The position numbers were made by a program, and so were the translations under genes. This document shows positions 22,391 through 34,347 of a DNA stretch of 64,000 nt, in pieces (the first letter of the stretch is position 1; every line of letters begins with the position of its first letter). The notes under the pieces were generated by a model. It was not told the origin of the DNA. It made no database searches and saw only the letters and a list, made by a program, of their open reading frames with translations. The DNA is from Pyronema omphalodes (lineage: Eukaryota; Ascomycota; Pezizomycetes; Pezizales; Pyronemataceae). Location: contig JAJJXM010000026.1 in the NCBI GenBank assembly GCA_024516155.1, positions 496,001 through 560,000 on the forward strand, read 5' to 3'.

Positions 22391-23288
22391 ATGATACGAT
22401 GATATATTCCAAATCTAATCTACAATCACGAATTTAATTAGCGGTTTGCTTTTGTTTTGTACAAAAAAAAAGTTGTTATGTTGTTGTTGTCGTCTTTTTT
22501 TTTTCACCCTTTCTGTTTCTGCAGATTTCTTTTTGTTTTCTTTTTTTTGCATGAAGGATATCATCGGAGTCTGGTTTTTGGACGTGGATGTAGTCATCAG
22601 CTTTTTTTCGAGGTGCTGGGGAATAAATTATGGCTTTAGCTCTTGGAATTATGCTTCGGTTTTCTTTTTTTATTATTATCGTGACGTGATATTTGGTATG
22701 ATGGGATGGCTTGTGATACTGGTGTTGCTTTGCAGTGGTACTGCAACATCAATAACTGCAGGATTATACACACCGTAAACCATACACCCATACCAAAACA
22801 ACAACAGCATCTAAAAACCGACCCGTCCATAACCACCATCTGTCAATTCGAAATTCTCATCCCCGCTCTCTGTGGGTGAAAACAAATTCCATCTCTTGCT
22901 ACGGGACTATTTCCAAGTTGGATTGAAATGGCAGATGATGATATTCATGTGGCATCACTCGAATACTGGGGATTCGTTGAATAGATATACTTTCCTATCA
23001 CAGTTTTCATTTATGTTTTTCTGTGAATTTTATCTGGGGGGAAAAAAAGAAAAAAAAAAGTAACTCGGCAGAAATAAAGTATCAATTAACTGAATTAACT
23101 CAAATAAAAACACTGTAAATAACAACCACGGTTACGGCATACTACATAATACTCAACAACAGACCAGACCATCATAGCCTCTCTAGCAAGGAGTCACAAG
23201 GATATAAACCAACAAACAAAAATCCCCATCATATGAACCATCGTAGCCGACCGAATCCCAGGTCTTTTACATATATCATGGGTTCTTA
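22391..23288. other. Intergenic between convergent genes
   Basis: T-rich stretch (22440-22560) probably containing the FPR4 3' UTR, then AT-rich sequence to the stop of the minus-strand gene. Small hydrophobic ORFs follow from T-richness only. Confidence 0.45.
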
Positions 23289-23942
23289 TCACATACAAAT
23301 CCTTGGTTCCGGCGACCTTTCCAATTTTCCTGTCTTCATCTTCAGTAACCCATTACCATGTTCCCTTACCGCCAAATATTCCAATCTTCTCAAATACTCA
23401 TTATCAACCTCCGCAAGCACCTGCGTAATTCCAGTTCTCTTCCTATCCAGCTCCGCTAACCACCATCCAAAATCATTTTTAATCATCTCAAAAACCTGAT
23501 ATTGTTTCTCCCCCTCCCATTTAGGCTCTTGGATAACATTATCAATCACCCAACCGGGGATATGACGCTTTTTTAATGATTTCCTCCAGTTACGTAATGC
23601 CGTTACTCGTTGATCAAGAAGAATACTTTGCTTCTCAGATAACTCCTGGATCCGGTCGTGGAGAAATAGAATTTGATGGGTTGCTTTATGAAGACTTCGG
23701 AGAAGCTCGACTCGTCGCTCTTGCAACGCTCCCCGGATTTGGTCAATTAATGCCGTCCCTGATCCATCGTCTTGTTGATAGTTGTGGAGCTCGATATCTT
23801 TAATGTCGGATATCACTGTCGTTGCTTCTTCGTCTTTCTCGGCGTCGACGTCGGCATCCTGTAGTTCGGATATAGAGGGGTGCTCAGCGAGCTCTTGGAA
23901 GTAGCGGTACATTAGCTCTGTTGAGGCCATGTCGCGGATCAT
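23289..23942 (-). CDS. Coiled-coil orphan protein
   Basis: 217 aa, or 213 from the second Met at 23930, which has the better start context. No family recognised. The N-terminus is acidic (SELQDADVDAEKDEEATTV). The centre is strongly helical with heptad-like spacing (LLRSLHKATHQILFLHDRIQ ... LSEKQSILLDQRVTALRNWR). A Trp-rich stretch follows (KRHIPGWVIDNVIQEPKW, NDFGWWLAELDRKRTG). Length well above chance and good codon use support a real gene. The layout of an acidic N-terminus plus central coiled coil is compatible with a scaffold or adaptor subunit, but nothing more specific can be claimed. Confidence 0.65.
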   Translation of the reverse strand: MIRDMASTELMYRYFQELAEHPSISELQDADVDAEKDEEATTVISDIKDIELHNYQQDDGSGTALIDQIRGALQERRVELLRSLHKATHQILFLHDRIQELSEKQSILLDQRVTALRNWRKSLKKRHIPGWVIDNVIQEPKWEGEKQYQVFEMIKNDFGWWLAELDRKRTGITQVLAEVDNEYLRRLEYLAVREHGNGLLKMKTGKLERSPEPRICM

Positions 23943-25433
23943 TGTCGGAAGTGGTGACTGTTGTTTGGATGTTAGATAGATAACAGGAAATCGGAGGAAT
24001 TGGGATAGGATGTGGGACTTGGTACTGACAGAAGAAAATGGGAGAAGGAGGTGCGAATGTGGATGTGGAAGTTGGGTTCATGGGATGTTTGGTTTGTAGA
24101 ATGCTTTGGTTCCTCCATGCGGTTGTATATAACTGTTGCTGGGTGGGGTGATAGGGTGTGAGAAATGATAAGACACGTGATAAGCCGCGGGGGAAAGTTG
24201 GTTCGAATTTCGCCGCTCATAATATCGGTGCATCTCCCCCATTGAATAACGTTTAGTATGCATATTTGTCTTATAAATGTTTTTAATGTATACCTCTCGT
24301 GACCGTTAAAACTCGCTACACTGCTACATAATCTCTACATAACCGTGACGGTGAATCCAGTGTATTGCAATCATAGTATCCCTGGCCACACTGCAATAGT
24401 GCATAGGGCCGCTTCTTGTGTACTCGGACACGCATTTGAGGATGATAATAACGGTATACTTATACTCCGACAATAAATTACCTCACTCTACAATCCATTA
24501 CCTCACAAACCAAACTACAATCCTCAACCCTACCCCATCAGTATGAAGTACCATTTGGCATTCAAGAAAAAAATTAATTACACCTACTTCCACCAGCCTC
24601 CTGCAACGTGACAGAAGCCAATAAATTGCCACTCCAATTCCACAACAAATTCGGATTTCGAGAAAAAACCAAAGTCTCGAAATGCTAGTGAAAAGAGACT
24701 CCAGAAATTACCCCATATGTATTGGGGATTGTAATAACTTTGCGTTCTGATATTGAACTCTCGGTGATGTAGTTTGGGATCGATGCCGTGATTTAAATGC
24801 ATGCTTTTAGGTAGTCGATTACTCAAACGAAAGGTATGATATTGGTGGTTACCGCTGGATGTGTTCGGTATTTTGGGGGAATAGACGTTGATGGCATATG
24901 AAGATCTTGAAATTGATGCTTATGCAACCACTTAGTTTGGGCGGTACCAATGGGGTACTTTGATTTTTGTATCATATGTTCAGGTTCGTAATGATACTAG
25001 GATATCTGTCGTAGACTCCCAAGCCAATAGCTTTGGCGAATTCTGAATGAGGCATCAATCGTCCATGTATGCTTTCCGGCCTTTTCGAAATTTTGGAGCC
25101 CTTCAATCCCTTCAGTTAATTGGTACAGGTCATATTTTCTGCATCCTGTTGTTTTCAGAATTAATTAAGTCTGGAATAATACCTATCATTGACCGGATTA
25201 TTTTGGATTCTCTTATTTCTCGAAATCCCACGAGTTCCCTTCACCAGTACTGTTCAAGATACTCAGACCATAATTCAATCTGTGATTGTTGAAATTGAAT
25301 CGCATACATTGATTGCGTAAGTATTGTACAAATCTCACCACACCATTCGATATCGTAACATCTCTCCCCTCTCCTTTCACCCCTCACCCCCGCCACCAGT
25401 TTTTTAGTCCATTGAGAAAACCGAGGAAACCAT
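23943..25433. other. Intergenic, no supported gene
   Basis: AT-rich. On the minus strand one frame stays open for about 112 codons (24923-24584) and has protein-like composition, but upstream it meets stops at about the random rate. No family is recognised. Confidence 0.4.
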
Positions 25434-26181
25434 TTAGAACCGGGCCTTTCCACTGGGCCACTCCTTCCATCCCTTTCCGTGACCACGACGTTTCCATTCC
25501 TCGATCAACTTGGGCATGTTCTCCATGGCCTTCATACGCATTTGGAGTCTGTAGAGAAAGAGTAAAGTTAGCTGTGTTCTAAATTTTGTTCAATTCTCCC
25601 GGAAAGGCTAGGGGAAGGGCTTGAGGGCTGGATTGAGCCTGGGGAATCCGTGTCCGCGTTTCCAAGCGCACCAGCTCCAGAAATCGTACGCGCTCCCCAG
25701 ACTCTACGGGTTTCACGGTATCCATGAGATTCGGAAGCTCCGCCTCGCACCCCCGATACATGTCATGTAGACCGCATCTGCCCCTCCGTATCCAACCCCA
25801 TCTTCTCAAATCTCCACACTTCCCCCACCGCATCCACCCCAGGGATTCTACATACCTGGCCTTGAGCGTCCTCTCCTCCTTGGTTCCCTTGACGTGGATT
25901 CCCTTCGCGATTCTCTTCAACCTCTGCTCCTCCCTAATGTCGGATCTCTTCTTGCTGTGAGGCATTAATTCCTCGACACCCCACTTTCTAGCCAGCTTGC
26001 AAAGCTCCGCCTGTCTTCTAAGAGAGAACACGGGATTGTGCCATTTTCCGGTAACGGTGTGGACTGTAGGCTTGAATGGGTTTGTACGGGCGGTGTTGCA
26101 AGTTCCCGGGGGGTATTTAGCGAAGAAGGTTTGCAACCGGGTAGGCAGCTGACGCGCGAGAGAAACGAACTGTTCGGCCAT
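25434..26181 (-). CDS. MRPL25: Mitochondrial large ribosomal subunit protein mL59 (MRPL25)
   Basis: Fungal-specific protein of the mitochondrial large ribosomal subunit. Exons are 26181-25856 and 25548-25434, 146 aa (yeast Mrpl25 is 157). Recognised from LPTRLQTFFAKYPP, the NPFKP box, GKWHNPVFSLRRQAELCKLA, RKWGVEELMPHSKK, and in exon 2 RMKAMENMPKLIEEWKRRGH and GWKEWP. The intron runs from GTATGT to CTACAG (307 nt); a readthrough frame into it gives a spurious 208-codon ORF. The start is taken at MAEQFVSLARQ; an in-frame ATG eight codons upstream (26205) is possible. Mitoribosomal proteins of this family lack a long presequence. Confidence 0.93.
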
Positions 26182-27544
26182 GGTGTTGGAGTTCCTGGTG
26201 TTCAACGTGGGGCGACCGGAGGTGAGGTTTGAGGTCCCAGAGGTGCGACTGCTGGGGAAACTTTTCAGGCGTTACCCGACCGAGTTAGGCGCGGTTCGGT
26301 GACGCGGGGCGGCTCGGTCGGGAGGTCGTGTATGAGTGAGTGATAGATTATGATGCCGGTGTCCGGGCAACGGTACGGGGTGCTTCGGCGCTCGGTCGGT
26401 GAAGACATGGAGGTGGAGCCACCGACTGGCCTTACCGTGTATTTTCGTGCGGGGAACTTCCTTCTCCGCCGAATATCCAATCTTCCATCTCCATCTAGCG
26501 TACGCCCTTCGACACACATTCCACATTCCGTGTTCATTCACGTTACGCGATGCGACGCGATTAAAGTTTGGCGAACCAGATAGGACTGGCTTGGTGCCTT
26601 TAGGGCTGGATGGAGGTTGTATTTGCTCTCAATACAGATACGTTCGCTCGTCTTTCCGTCAGAGGAGGTCAAAACCATCGGAGACAGCAGTCGAAAGGGA
26701 ATTGATCCGCTTTTTGGGTCTCAGATCGCAACCGAAGGAATCACCGACTATGCACAGATCCCCGGAGTATGATTGGTCCGTGGGGTAAAGTGAATCGGAA
26801 TATATGCAAGCTCCCTTGTCTCTAGAATTTTTGTTCATTTTGCTACTCCAACCATAACGAACCATCAACATTCTTCAAGGCTGAAAATACGGCTGACACC
26901 CGGCGACAAACGACAACCAGACAACTGACAAACGACCTTGTAACATCGAGATTACACTGAGCCGAAAACGACCTAGACCCCTAGCATATGTACTCGTCAA
27001 ATTGAGGTCTAGCAACGATACCACTCCCGCGCGCCATCGGGAGCCTCTAACCCTTACCTAAGGGCCTCGCACTAGACACCATCGCAGCTCTTGCGCCAAC
27101 AGATTCAAGCCTGCTATTCAAACTTGCAACCTCGAAACCCACCGCAATCGAACACGCACCAAGATTACCCACACATTAATGTAAGAGCTCGCGCACTTTA
27201 CCTTTCATACCTTCCGCGGCTATAAGTGGGCTGGGGTAAACGCCAGGTGTCAATATAGGTAGTTGGGTTGGAACATACCTAACCTTGTTGCCTCCAGAAT
27301 CCGTTTGTTTGTTGTTTTTACATACACCCCTACATCGCACACCAAAGAGAATTATACCGACAGCCACACAGCAATAATGATTGTACGTGGCCTTCCAGAC
27401 CCCGCCCTAAGCAACCACTAACTTGAGGAAAAGGGAACCACCATAAGTCGTCCCGGCAGCCGAGCCTCTATTCGAACCCAAACTCCCGTCGTCCTAGTTC
27501 CTCTGACAACGCTCAATGAAGCTGCGCGGGCTGTTGGTGTAGCT
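26182..27544. other. Intergenic, divergent promoters
   Basis: GC-rich near 26240-26440, next to the mL59 start. No supported gene in the first kilobase. The coding frame of the nucleotidyltransferase-like gene stays open upstream of its first clear Met (27545) to 27422, so an upstream exon probably lies at the right edge. An ATG at 27377 followed by GTACGT at 27383 and an acceptor at 27427 would join in frame, but the 45-nt intron is short. Confidence 0.45.
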
Positions 27545-28306
27545 ATGGCGGGGATGACCTACGCAGTAGTCGGTGGTGCGGCTTGTAACCTCCTCGGTTC
27601 TACACGAGCGACTGAAGATGTCGATTTCGTGGTTCCTAGAGGCGCGACAGCGGAAGCTCGATCGCTACTACGAAAGACACCGGGATTTACGGTCGAGCCC
27701 AGAACGAATCATACCTATTACCAGTCTCCGACATCACCGATTCCGGTACAAATCGAAATTCTCACCCCGCCAATGTTATTCAAAGAGGAATTTGATTCAA
27801 CTACACCAGTAATTTCGGTTTCGGGTGTCAACGTGCTAAAACCAACATTTTTATTGAATGCGAAATGTCGATCGGTATTATCCAGAGGAACGGAGGAAAA
27901 GAAAAGAACGGATACACATGATATTCTGTTCCTTTTGAGATATATTGCAACGGCAAAGGATATGAGGGTTACGATTGAAGAGGTTCCAAATATCTCCAAG
28001 GCGTTTGTCGATTGGTTCGTCCAAAATGACCCTCAAAGTATTCAGCTGTGGAAAGCGGCTGGGTTTTCTGTCAGAGAGGTGATCTCCGATGGCTGATAGA
28101 GAGGAGGGCTGATTGTCTAATGTGTGTTACAGGGAACTCTTGATACATCCGAGGTTTCTGGGGAAGGAGAGGAAAGTCAAGGAACTAGCGCTGTTTATCT
28201 AGGGGACGAGAACGGAGCATCAGAGACGGATCAGAAATTGGAGAAAGAACAGGCATTAAAGACGGAGCGGGTATTGGACAAAGTGGAAGCATCAGCAAAG
28301 CAATGA
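27545..28306 (+). CDS. Nucleotidyltransferase-fold protein of unknown substrate
   Basis: Exons 27545-28078 and 28133-28306, at least 235 aa. Residues 4-30 read YAVVGGAACNLLGSTRATED then VDFVV. This is the GG...T.D.D signature of the nucleotidyltransferase superfamily, as in MNT/AbiEii-like proteins, with D-V-D as likely metal ligands. Later, VQIEILTPP would place the third acidic position, and VLKPTFLLNAKCRSVLSRG plus KKRTDTHDILFLLRYI resembles the helical part of that group. The C-terminal exon is an acidic and charged tail. The donor GTGATC is weak. The frame continues upstream (TTLNEAARAVGVAMAGM), so the real start is probably in an earlier exon. The fold call is by motif; function is unknown. 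Confidence 0.65.
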
Positions 28307-29327
28307 TGGGGTATGGCATAGTGTAATGGGTGTTTTGGTTATTTGGATTTGCATTGTACTTAGGTCGCATTGGGAATTTCACCGCTTATTTTATGAATAG
28401 GATAACATTCTTTGTAATTATTGATGCGTATTATAAACTTGGAGTATGGGAGGGTGGTGTTTTATTTTCAGTATAGAAGAATTGACGGCCGGAATTACGA
28501 ATTACGTTTTTTTTTTTTTTTGAACAAACGCTCAATGACGGCCTGCAACAGCATGCACAAGCGCGATCTCATTCCTTTGACCCGTTATTGGCCATTAGAT
28601 ATGCAAAAGACACACCACGGGAAATTGTGATATATATGCAAAACATAGGAGAGATGTCAATAATCAATCCTAGGGAACACTCATGTCCGCACTCGTCTGA
28701 CGCAAAGTGCACTCTGCAAAAACAACACTCTTAAGTTGCAATTTAGAAACAACGGAAAGAATTAAAAGTCGACTAGTGCCTGTAGACATTTCTGTGACCT
28801 GACCTGTATGCATTAGTGGAGATGGAGGAGTACTCCGCATAAGGCTTCTGTGCTGCATAAGGCTCCTCGTCTTAGGCAAGCTGCATACCGCCTTCTGTTC
28901 CTTCTATCATTCCATTCTCCACCTTAACTCCACGTTTTTGGATACCGACATACCTACTCTTGCCATCATTCCAACATCAACTTAGGATCCATTCTCTGAA
29001 AAAGGAGACTCGAGGCTTTGAAATCCACGCCGGCCTTCGGCTCCATCCTCTGCCTTCCCAGCCCTAGCCGGCCCTCTAACCACTTTACGCGTCCACAATC
29101 CTTGCACGTACGCGCCGAGCCAGTCAACAACCGAATCCAGCGAAACGCAAAACCTGTCCCTGCTGTTGTTGGCCAGTTCAGTTTCAACCTCATCCCTCGA
29201 TTCTCTGCATCTCGAATTCCTCACGCTCCCTCGACTTGAACCTCACGATTAGTACGACACTCATTAATAGCAATTTCCGACACATCACGATCTTTATACG
29301 AATCAGCAAGCAGTAAATAAAAAAGCA
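28307..29327. other. Intergenic, CDC6 promoter at right
   Basis: Small frames on both strands at 28982-29240 are of chance length. No CDC6-type upstream exon is needed. No RNA gene recognised. Confidence 0.45.
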
Positions 29328-31319
29328 ATGGCAGCAGTAGTCGGAAAACACGTTCAGAACTTCTCCGTGGAAAGTGAGTTGTGGTTTCCGCCGCTCGATC
29401 GCGCTTAAAGCAGGGTCCTAATAACAATCAGTTATTTCACCAAGTACCAAACGAGCAAAGCGAAGAATCTCGACGATACAAGAGGAGGAAGAGGCAGGGG
29501 ATGCAATCGTTGTGAGACAAGATCCAGTCGAGGAGGATGAACCAAGGACGCCGAAACGTGCACGAGTTACGCGGGCGACACGGGCGACACGGGCGACGCG
29601 TTCCACCCCTTTAAGTGCAAGACAGCCGCTGTCACCGACGCCATCGACAGCAACGAATGTTTTATCGCCGACAACGCCGAGCACGAAGATTGCTTCTAGG
29701 CTGAGAGCGGCGAGGATTAGTGTTGGTATGTTGGAGGTCCGAGTTGGTAGCTCTCAAGGTGCGGACATTGACGTGCGATAGATACCGAGAACATTGAAGT
29801 TGTCAAAGAGAACATCAAGGAGAATATAAATGAGTCGGTTGCCGCCGAAGTTCTTAAAGCTGTTAAAAAGGTTGCCGCTTCCCCGCCAAAGACGCCGCGG
29901 CACCGCGATGCAATTAAGAAGCCGAGCACACCTCGCCACAGGGTCTGCGTAGTTAGCAAGCCTATGACCCCGCGTTCTAAGCTTCTCGCTACTCCAACAC
30001 ATGCGTCAACTCCTAGCACTGTACTTACGACTGCAAAGTCATTGTTCGCCCGCAGCACCCAGGGAGGAAAGCTGATTGGCCGTGAGACCGAGAGGACAAA
30101 ACTAAATGAGTTTATCACGGAGCGATTGGAGGAGCAGGCCGGTGGATGTCTCTACATAAGTGGGCCGCCAGGCTGTGGTAAATCCGCATTGCTTACTGAG
30201 ATCATGGGTACTGTCACTGGCACCGTAACAACATCAGTCTCCAAAGCTTGGGTCAACTGCATGGCTCTCCAAACACCATCTGCAATTTACTCCACTCTCC
30301 TCGACTCCCTCAACGCTTCAGGCGACTCTTTGTCTGATCTTGAAGCTCTCTTCATAACCACCAAGACATCCAAGCTCTATGTTCTAGTCCTCGATGAAAT
30401 CGACCACCTCCTAACAGGCGATATCCTCCCCACTCTCTTTGAGCTATCCCTGCGCAAAAACTCCCGCCTAATACTGCTCGGTATTGCAAACGCCTTAGAC
30501 CTTACTGACCGCTTCCTCCCGCGTCTCAAAAGCAAAGGCCTAACACCCAGTCTTCTTCCATTTCTACCCTACACCGCTCCGCAGATCGCAGAGGTTCTAA
30601 CAACCCGCCTTAAATCCCTTCTTTCTCCTACCGAAGCAGAAGAATCCCCAAACCATCTACCCTTCGTTCACCCTGCCGCAATTCAACTCCTCTCAAAGAA
30701 AGTCGCTGCCGCAAGCGGTGACCTACGAAAAGCTTTTGACATCTTACGTCGAGCCCTAGAGCTAGTAGAGATGGAATCTCTAAACGCATTGCGAGCACAA
30801 GCTGCCTCCTCTGAGCGCCCTGTGCTTGGCGAGACTGTCGGCAATGTCCTAGCTACACCGTCCCGCGCTTTGGTGAGGCCAAATTGGACTGCTTTAACAG
30901 CACCCCGAGCATCTTTGCCACATGTTGCAAAGGCCTCCGCCGCAGCTTTAGGAAACAGTATCAGCACGAGAGTTGGGAAGTTGAATGCCCATCAGAAGGC
31001 ACTTCTTTGCGTGCTGGTGGCGAAGAGTGACACGACTCCGATGAACTTGGTTCGATTGAGGGAGGCATATCAGAAGGCTTGCAAGGGAGAGGCGGTCAAG
31101 TTGATGCCGCTTGTTGGAGCGGAGTTTAGAGGTGTGTTGGAGGCGATGGAGGCGGGAGGTGTGGTGGATGTTAGAAAGGATAAACCAAAGGGAAAGGCAG
31201 CTGTGAAGGGAATGGAGGAGGTTGTGGTTAGTAGGGTGGGTCGGATGGAGTTGTTGACGGCGATTAGTGGTGCGGATGTCAAGGGCAGGGAAGGGTTACT
31301 GTCGATTTTGGGGGCTTAG
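29328..31319 (+). CDS. CDC6: Replication licensing ATPase Cdc6/Cdc18
   Basis: AAA+ protein that joins ORC at origins and loads the MCM helicase in G1. Exons are 29328-29373, 29432-29725 and 29782-31319, 625 aa. The N-terminus is a regulatory region with a basic nuclear signal (KRAKRR, 22-27) and many TP/SP sites (TPKR, SPTPST, SPTTPS, SPPKTPRH, TPRHR, TPRS), as expected of a CDK-controlled factor. It also holds a short Arg-Ala-Thr repeat from a 9-bp cgggcgaca duplication. The AAA+ core has Walker A GPPGCGKS (241-248), Walker B LVLDEID (315-321), sensor 1 LLGIANALDLTDRFLPRL and sensor 2 GDLRKAFDILRRAL. The C-terminus has a winged helix (LNAHQKALLCVLVA ... LREAYQKAC). All ATPase motifs are intact. 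Cdc6 is preferred over Orc1 because no BAH domain is present and the N-terminus is short. Confidence 0.94.
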
Positions 31320-31996
31320 GTGTATGATGAGGTGCGTAGAGGAAAAGAGGTTTGATACCTGCAAAGATTTGGTTTTCTGTGAGGTGAATTTCAGGATTAG
31401 GCATACGGATGGATTATGAGGAATGGAAATGGCATTTTATGATACCACTTACACATGTACCGATATTAGAATTGGGTGTTTAAATTTTGTATTATTTGCA
31501 TTTTAGTGGAATTTGGGTAATTGCAAGCGTGTTAGTTTAGGAATGAAAGGATTGTTAGCGATAGATTTTTGATCGGTTGTAGATTTAGTTGTATTCTAAA
31601 TCGAGTTTTAAACCACAAAAAATGAAATTCAAATGGAAAAGACCGAGTGATTTGACATCCAAGTAGAAATTTGAAATTTTGACGCATCAACAACTTCCCG
31701 GTTTTTAGCTAGCAAAGTTATCGCAAATATGGAACCAGTATCATCAGTTGATATCCAGGTGGAGATCTCCCAAATTCCTGCTCTCTATCCCCCCAACTCA
31801 ACTCAGATTCCACTTCCACGGTCTCACAACCCCCAACAATCCCGATTGCGATCTCGACTGTGCCACTTACGACTAAAACATAATTCAATAATCTGTTCTG
31901 CAGATAATTTTGTATAGAGTTCACTTCGGACCCATTTTGAAGTCCTTTTTTTGTCACTCCTTTATATAAGATCGTCAATCATACGGCATAGGCAAG
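31320..31996. other. Intergenic
   Basis: AT-rich; holds the CDC6 3' UTR and the promoter of the next gene. No other gene seen. Confidence 0.45.
31963..31970 (+). promoter_or_regulatory. TATA-like element TATATAAG
   Basis: TATA-like octamer 27 bp upstream of the ATG at 31997. If it is used, the 5' leader would be very short, so it may instead be incidental AT-rich sequence. Confidence 0.3.
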
Positions 31997-32722
31997 ATGG
32001 CCCGAACCCGTAGAATAGGCACCGCCCCTTCTCAATCCGACGATCCTTCTCAATCCGACGATCCTTCTCCGGGCCCTCCCCGACGTTTCGACCCAGAATC
32101 TCGACCCAGACTTTTTGCCTCTCTCATTTCCCGATTTGGATTTCAACAGCCATCTTCAGAAATTCCGCGTTCAGAATCCACAGTATATTCACTACATGGA
32201 TCCTCTACCTCCTCAGAAATTCCCGGATCCGCCACACCATCCCGTCAAGGCACCCCCTTAGCCTCCTCAGTTATTGCCAATTCTCATGACCCCGCCGTTG
32301 AAGCTACTATACTCTCCTTGAAACAATCCTACATCGGTCAACGAATGCGTCTCGGCGCAAAATATATCGAGCTCTGCGAAGAAGAACTCCCGCTCATGGA
32401 CAGAGTACAATGTTTAAATGATTACCTCATTTTCCTGATGCATATCAAAGAGAACTGTGGATTCATGAGGACCATGTATCAAAGAGTGGAGTATTGCAGG
32501 GCACAGGCGGGGATTAGAATGTACATGCTACAGAAAAAGAAGCAGGAGTGTCGGGAAATGCTTGCAAGGGCAGACAGGATGTTCGTGAGGAGGGTTGCGA
32601 GGGTGAAGAGGGGAATGACGCAGAAAGAAGTGGAGGAAGATGAAGGGGAATCTGGGACTCTTTTGAGTGAGGTACTAAGTGTTATGCATAGGTACAGGAA
32701 CTATTTATCGGAGAATCAGTGA
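31997..32722 (+). CDS. Orphan protein, disordered N-terminus plus helical C-terminus
   Basis: 241 aa without introns. Residues 1-95 are Ser/Pro/Asp-rich, including two direct copies of PSQSDD and two partial SSEIP repeats. Residues 100-240 are helical and charged (ILSLKQSYIGQRMRLGAKYI, DYLIFLMHIKENCGFMRTMY, RMYMLQKKKQECREML), probably a coiled-coil bundle, ending in SEVLSVMHRYRNYLSENQ. No family recognised. Length and composition support a real gene. A role in a complex is only a guess. Confidence 0.65.
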   Translation: MARTRRIGTAPSQSDDPSQSDDPSPGPPRRFDPESRPRLFASLISRFGFQQPSSEIPRSESTVYSLHGSSTSSEIPGSATPSRQGTPLASSVIANSHDPAVEATILSLKQSYIGQRMRLGAKYIELCEEELPLMDRVQCLNDYLIFLMHIKENCGFMRTMYQRVEYCRAQAGIRMYMLQKKKQECREMLARADRMFVRRVARVKRGMTQKEVEEDEGESGTLLSEVLSVMHRYRNYLSENQ

Positions 32723-33439
32723 TGTTTGAGACATTGATGAAGTGGGTCTTGTAAGATGGAAATACGATGGACTAAACTTTGGAAATGTTTTGGGAGTATG
32801 AGTTAGATAACAGGAACTGGAAGAGATGGGACTTTTGGGATATGTGTTTCAGCATGAATGCTGGATTTTTTGAAATTCTGTGTTCAAGTATTTGTTCTAT
32901 CCGAAATAGACAGTAATAGAACTAATGAAGGCAGAAGGCGGGATTCGGATAGGTATGATGCCGATTTTGATGTTAGAATAATAAATTGTTCTACGAATTG
33001 GTTTCACGAGTACTTTGTGTGTTGAGTGTCTTTTTTTCAATATGATAGCCGTTGGACTGCATCCCCGAGTACGACAGTATGATTCAGTAAATTGACAAAT
33101 GAACCTCAAAAGAAATTACTTTGGAAAGACCTGATGACTGTTAGACCTAAGCTAGATAAATATCAAGCAATAGCATGGTTATCGAAAAAGGACTGCATAT
33201 TGTTTTTGGCACAGATTCTGTACGAGCAGGTAAATACGTACATGCATAAATTAAATGGCAAAGACAATAATCGCAAGCCATATACGCCAAGCCCTCTCCA
33301 GTTCTTAAGCTCATAACAGCTACACCTAGAGAACAAACCAACCTAAGCAATTCCACAATTCCATCCACAAACTTCCACCGAACACAGCACGACGTAGCCA
33401 GCATACCAAACCCTCAAAACAAACCGCAACTCAGACGAA
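32723..33439. other. Intergenic
   Basis: AT-rich. Short ORFs only (70-85 codons). Confidence 0.45.
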
Positions 33440-34347
33440 ATGCAGTATCATATATGTCTTTACATGCCCGAATCAGGATTATTTGATCTTCAAGTCGATA
33501 ATACCAACGATCTTCGAAGCTACGAGGAAGGAAACCGTAGACGGAATAAGTATGCACCATACTCCACGGTGCGGCCTGCTGGGATTGATTTGGTGGCTTC
33601 GTCTACTTCATCTATTTCGTCAGTTTCGTCTACTTCGTCTCATTCATCAGATAACAACCAGTATCATAATCAAGAACCCGAACCGCTAGTTATCATTCCT
33701 TACGAACATACTGAGTCTTCCGAGTCCTCTGAATCTTCTAGATCCTCGGAATCCTCGGAATCCTCCGACACATCAGACGATGAATACAGCTATGATGATT
33801 CTAAATCCGCCGACTCCTTTGATAGGGAAAGTATCGAGGACCATACGGAGTTCTGTGAATACTCTGATTATGATAGCGTTTATGAGGGGGGCAGTATTGG
33901 TGGGGATGATGGTATATATGAGGACGATGAGCTTGAGCTTGATGGGGATGGAAAAGATGAAGATGAAGAAGAAGGGTACCAGGATGATGATATCGAACTC
34001 GATGAGGAACTCGATGAGGACGAAGTTAAAGAAGCCGAAGAACATGAAGCTGAAGAAAAATACGAACATTCCTTCACCACAACCGGTGCGTAATTTCAAC
34101 CTCAACCTCAACCCCAACCTGCACAAACCATAACTATAAATCTCAAAGGCTAACATAAAATTTAGAATCAAATCCACCCGAACAACAATTTGCATCATTC
34201 ACAGACACAGAAAGGTTCGGATACCGGGCAGCATCGATATCTACCAGTAATGGACACCGGCAGAATTATTCACAGAAAAGGAACGTGTCGTTGAATAGTC
34301 ATTTGATTCAGCTTACGCTTCAGACTGCTGAACAGTGTTGTTCGTAA
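33440..34347 (+). CDS. Acidic Ser/Glu-rich orphan protein
   Basis: Exons 33440-34085 and 34166-34347, 275 aa. The intron has GTGCGT/TTTAG borders and a GCTAAC branch site, and the phase-1 join keeps the frame (Gly/Glu codon split). The first 60 residues have mixed composition. Then come Ser runs (SSTSSISSVSSTSSHSSD), a Ser-Ser-Glu repeat (SESSESSRSSESSESSD), and a strongly acidic Asp/Glu/Tyr region to about residue 215. The second exon is Gln/Ser/Thr-rich and ends in QTAEQCCS, two adjacent Cys near the end that might be lipidated (speculative). No domain recognised; the protein is mostly disordered. Confidence 0.65.

Noticed and set aside
24190..24220. GGTTCGAAT-like tRNA B-box at about 24203 and another at about 37726
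   Set aside because: No A box, acceptor stem or anticodon arm could be built around either.
24584..25309. Protein-like fragments on the minus strand in one frame with several TGA/TAA stops, read at first as a RIP-degraded gene
   Set aside because: Eight stops in about 240 codons is close to the random expectation (about 11), so the impression is not supported.
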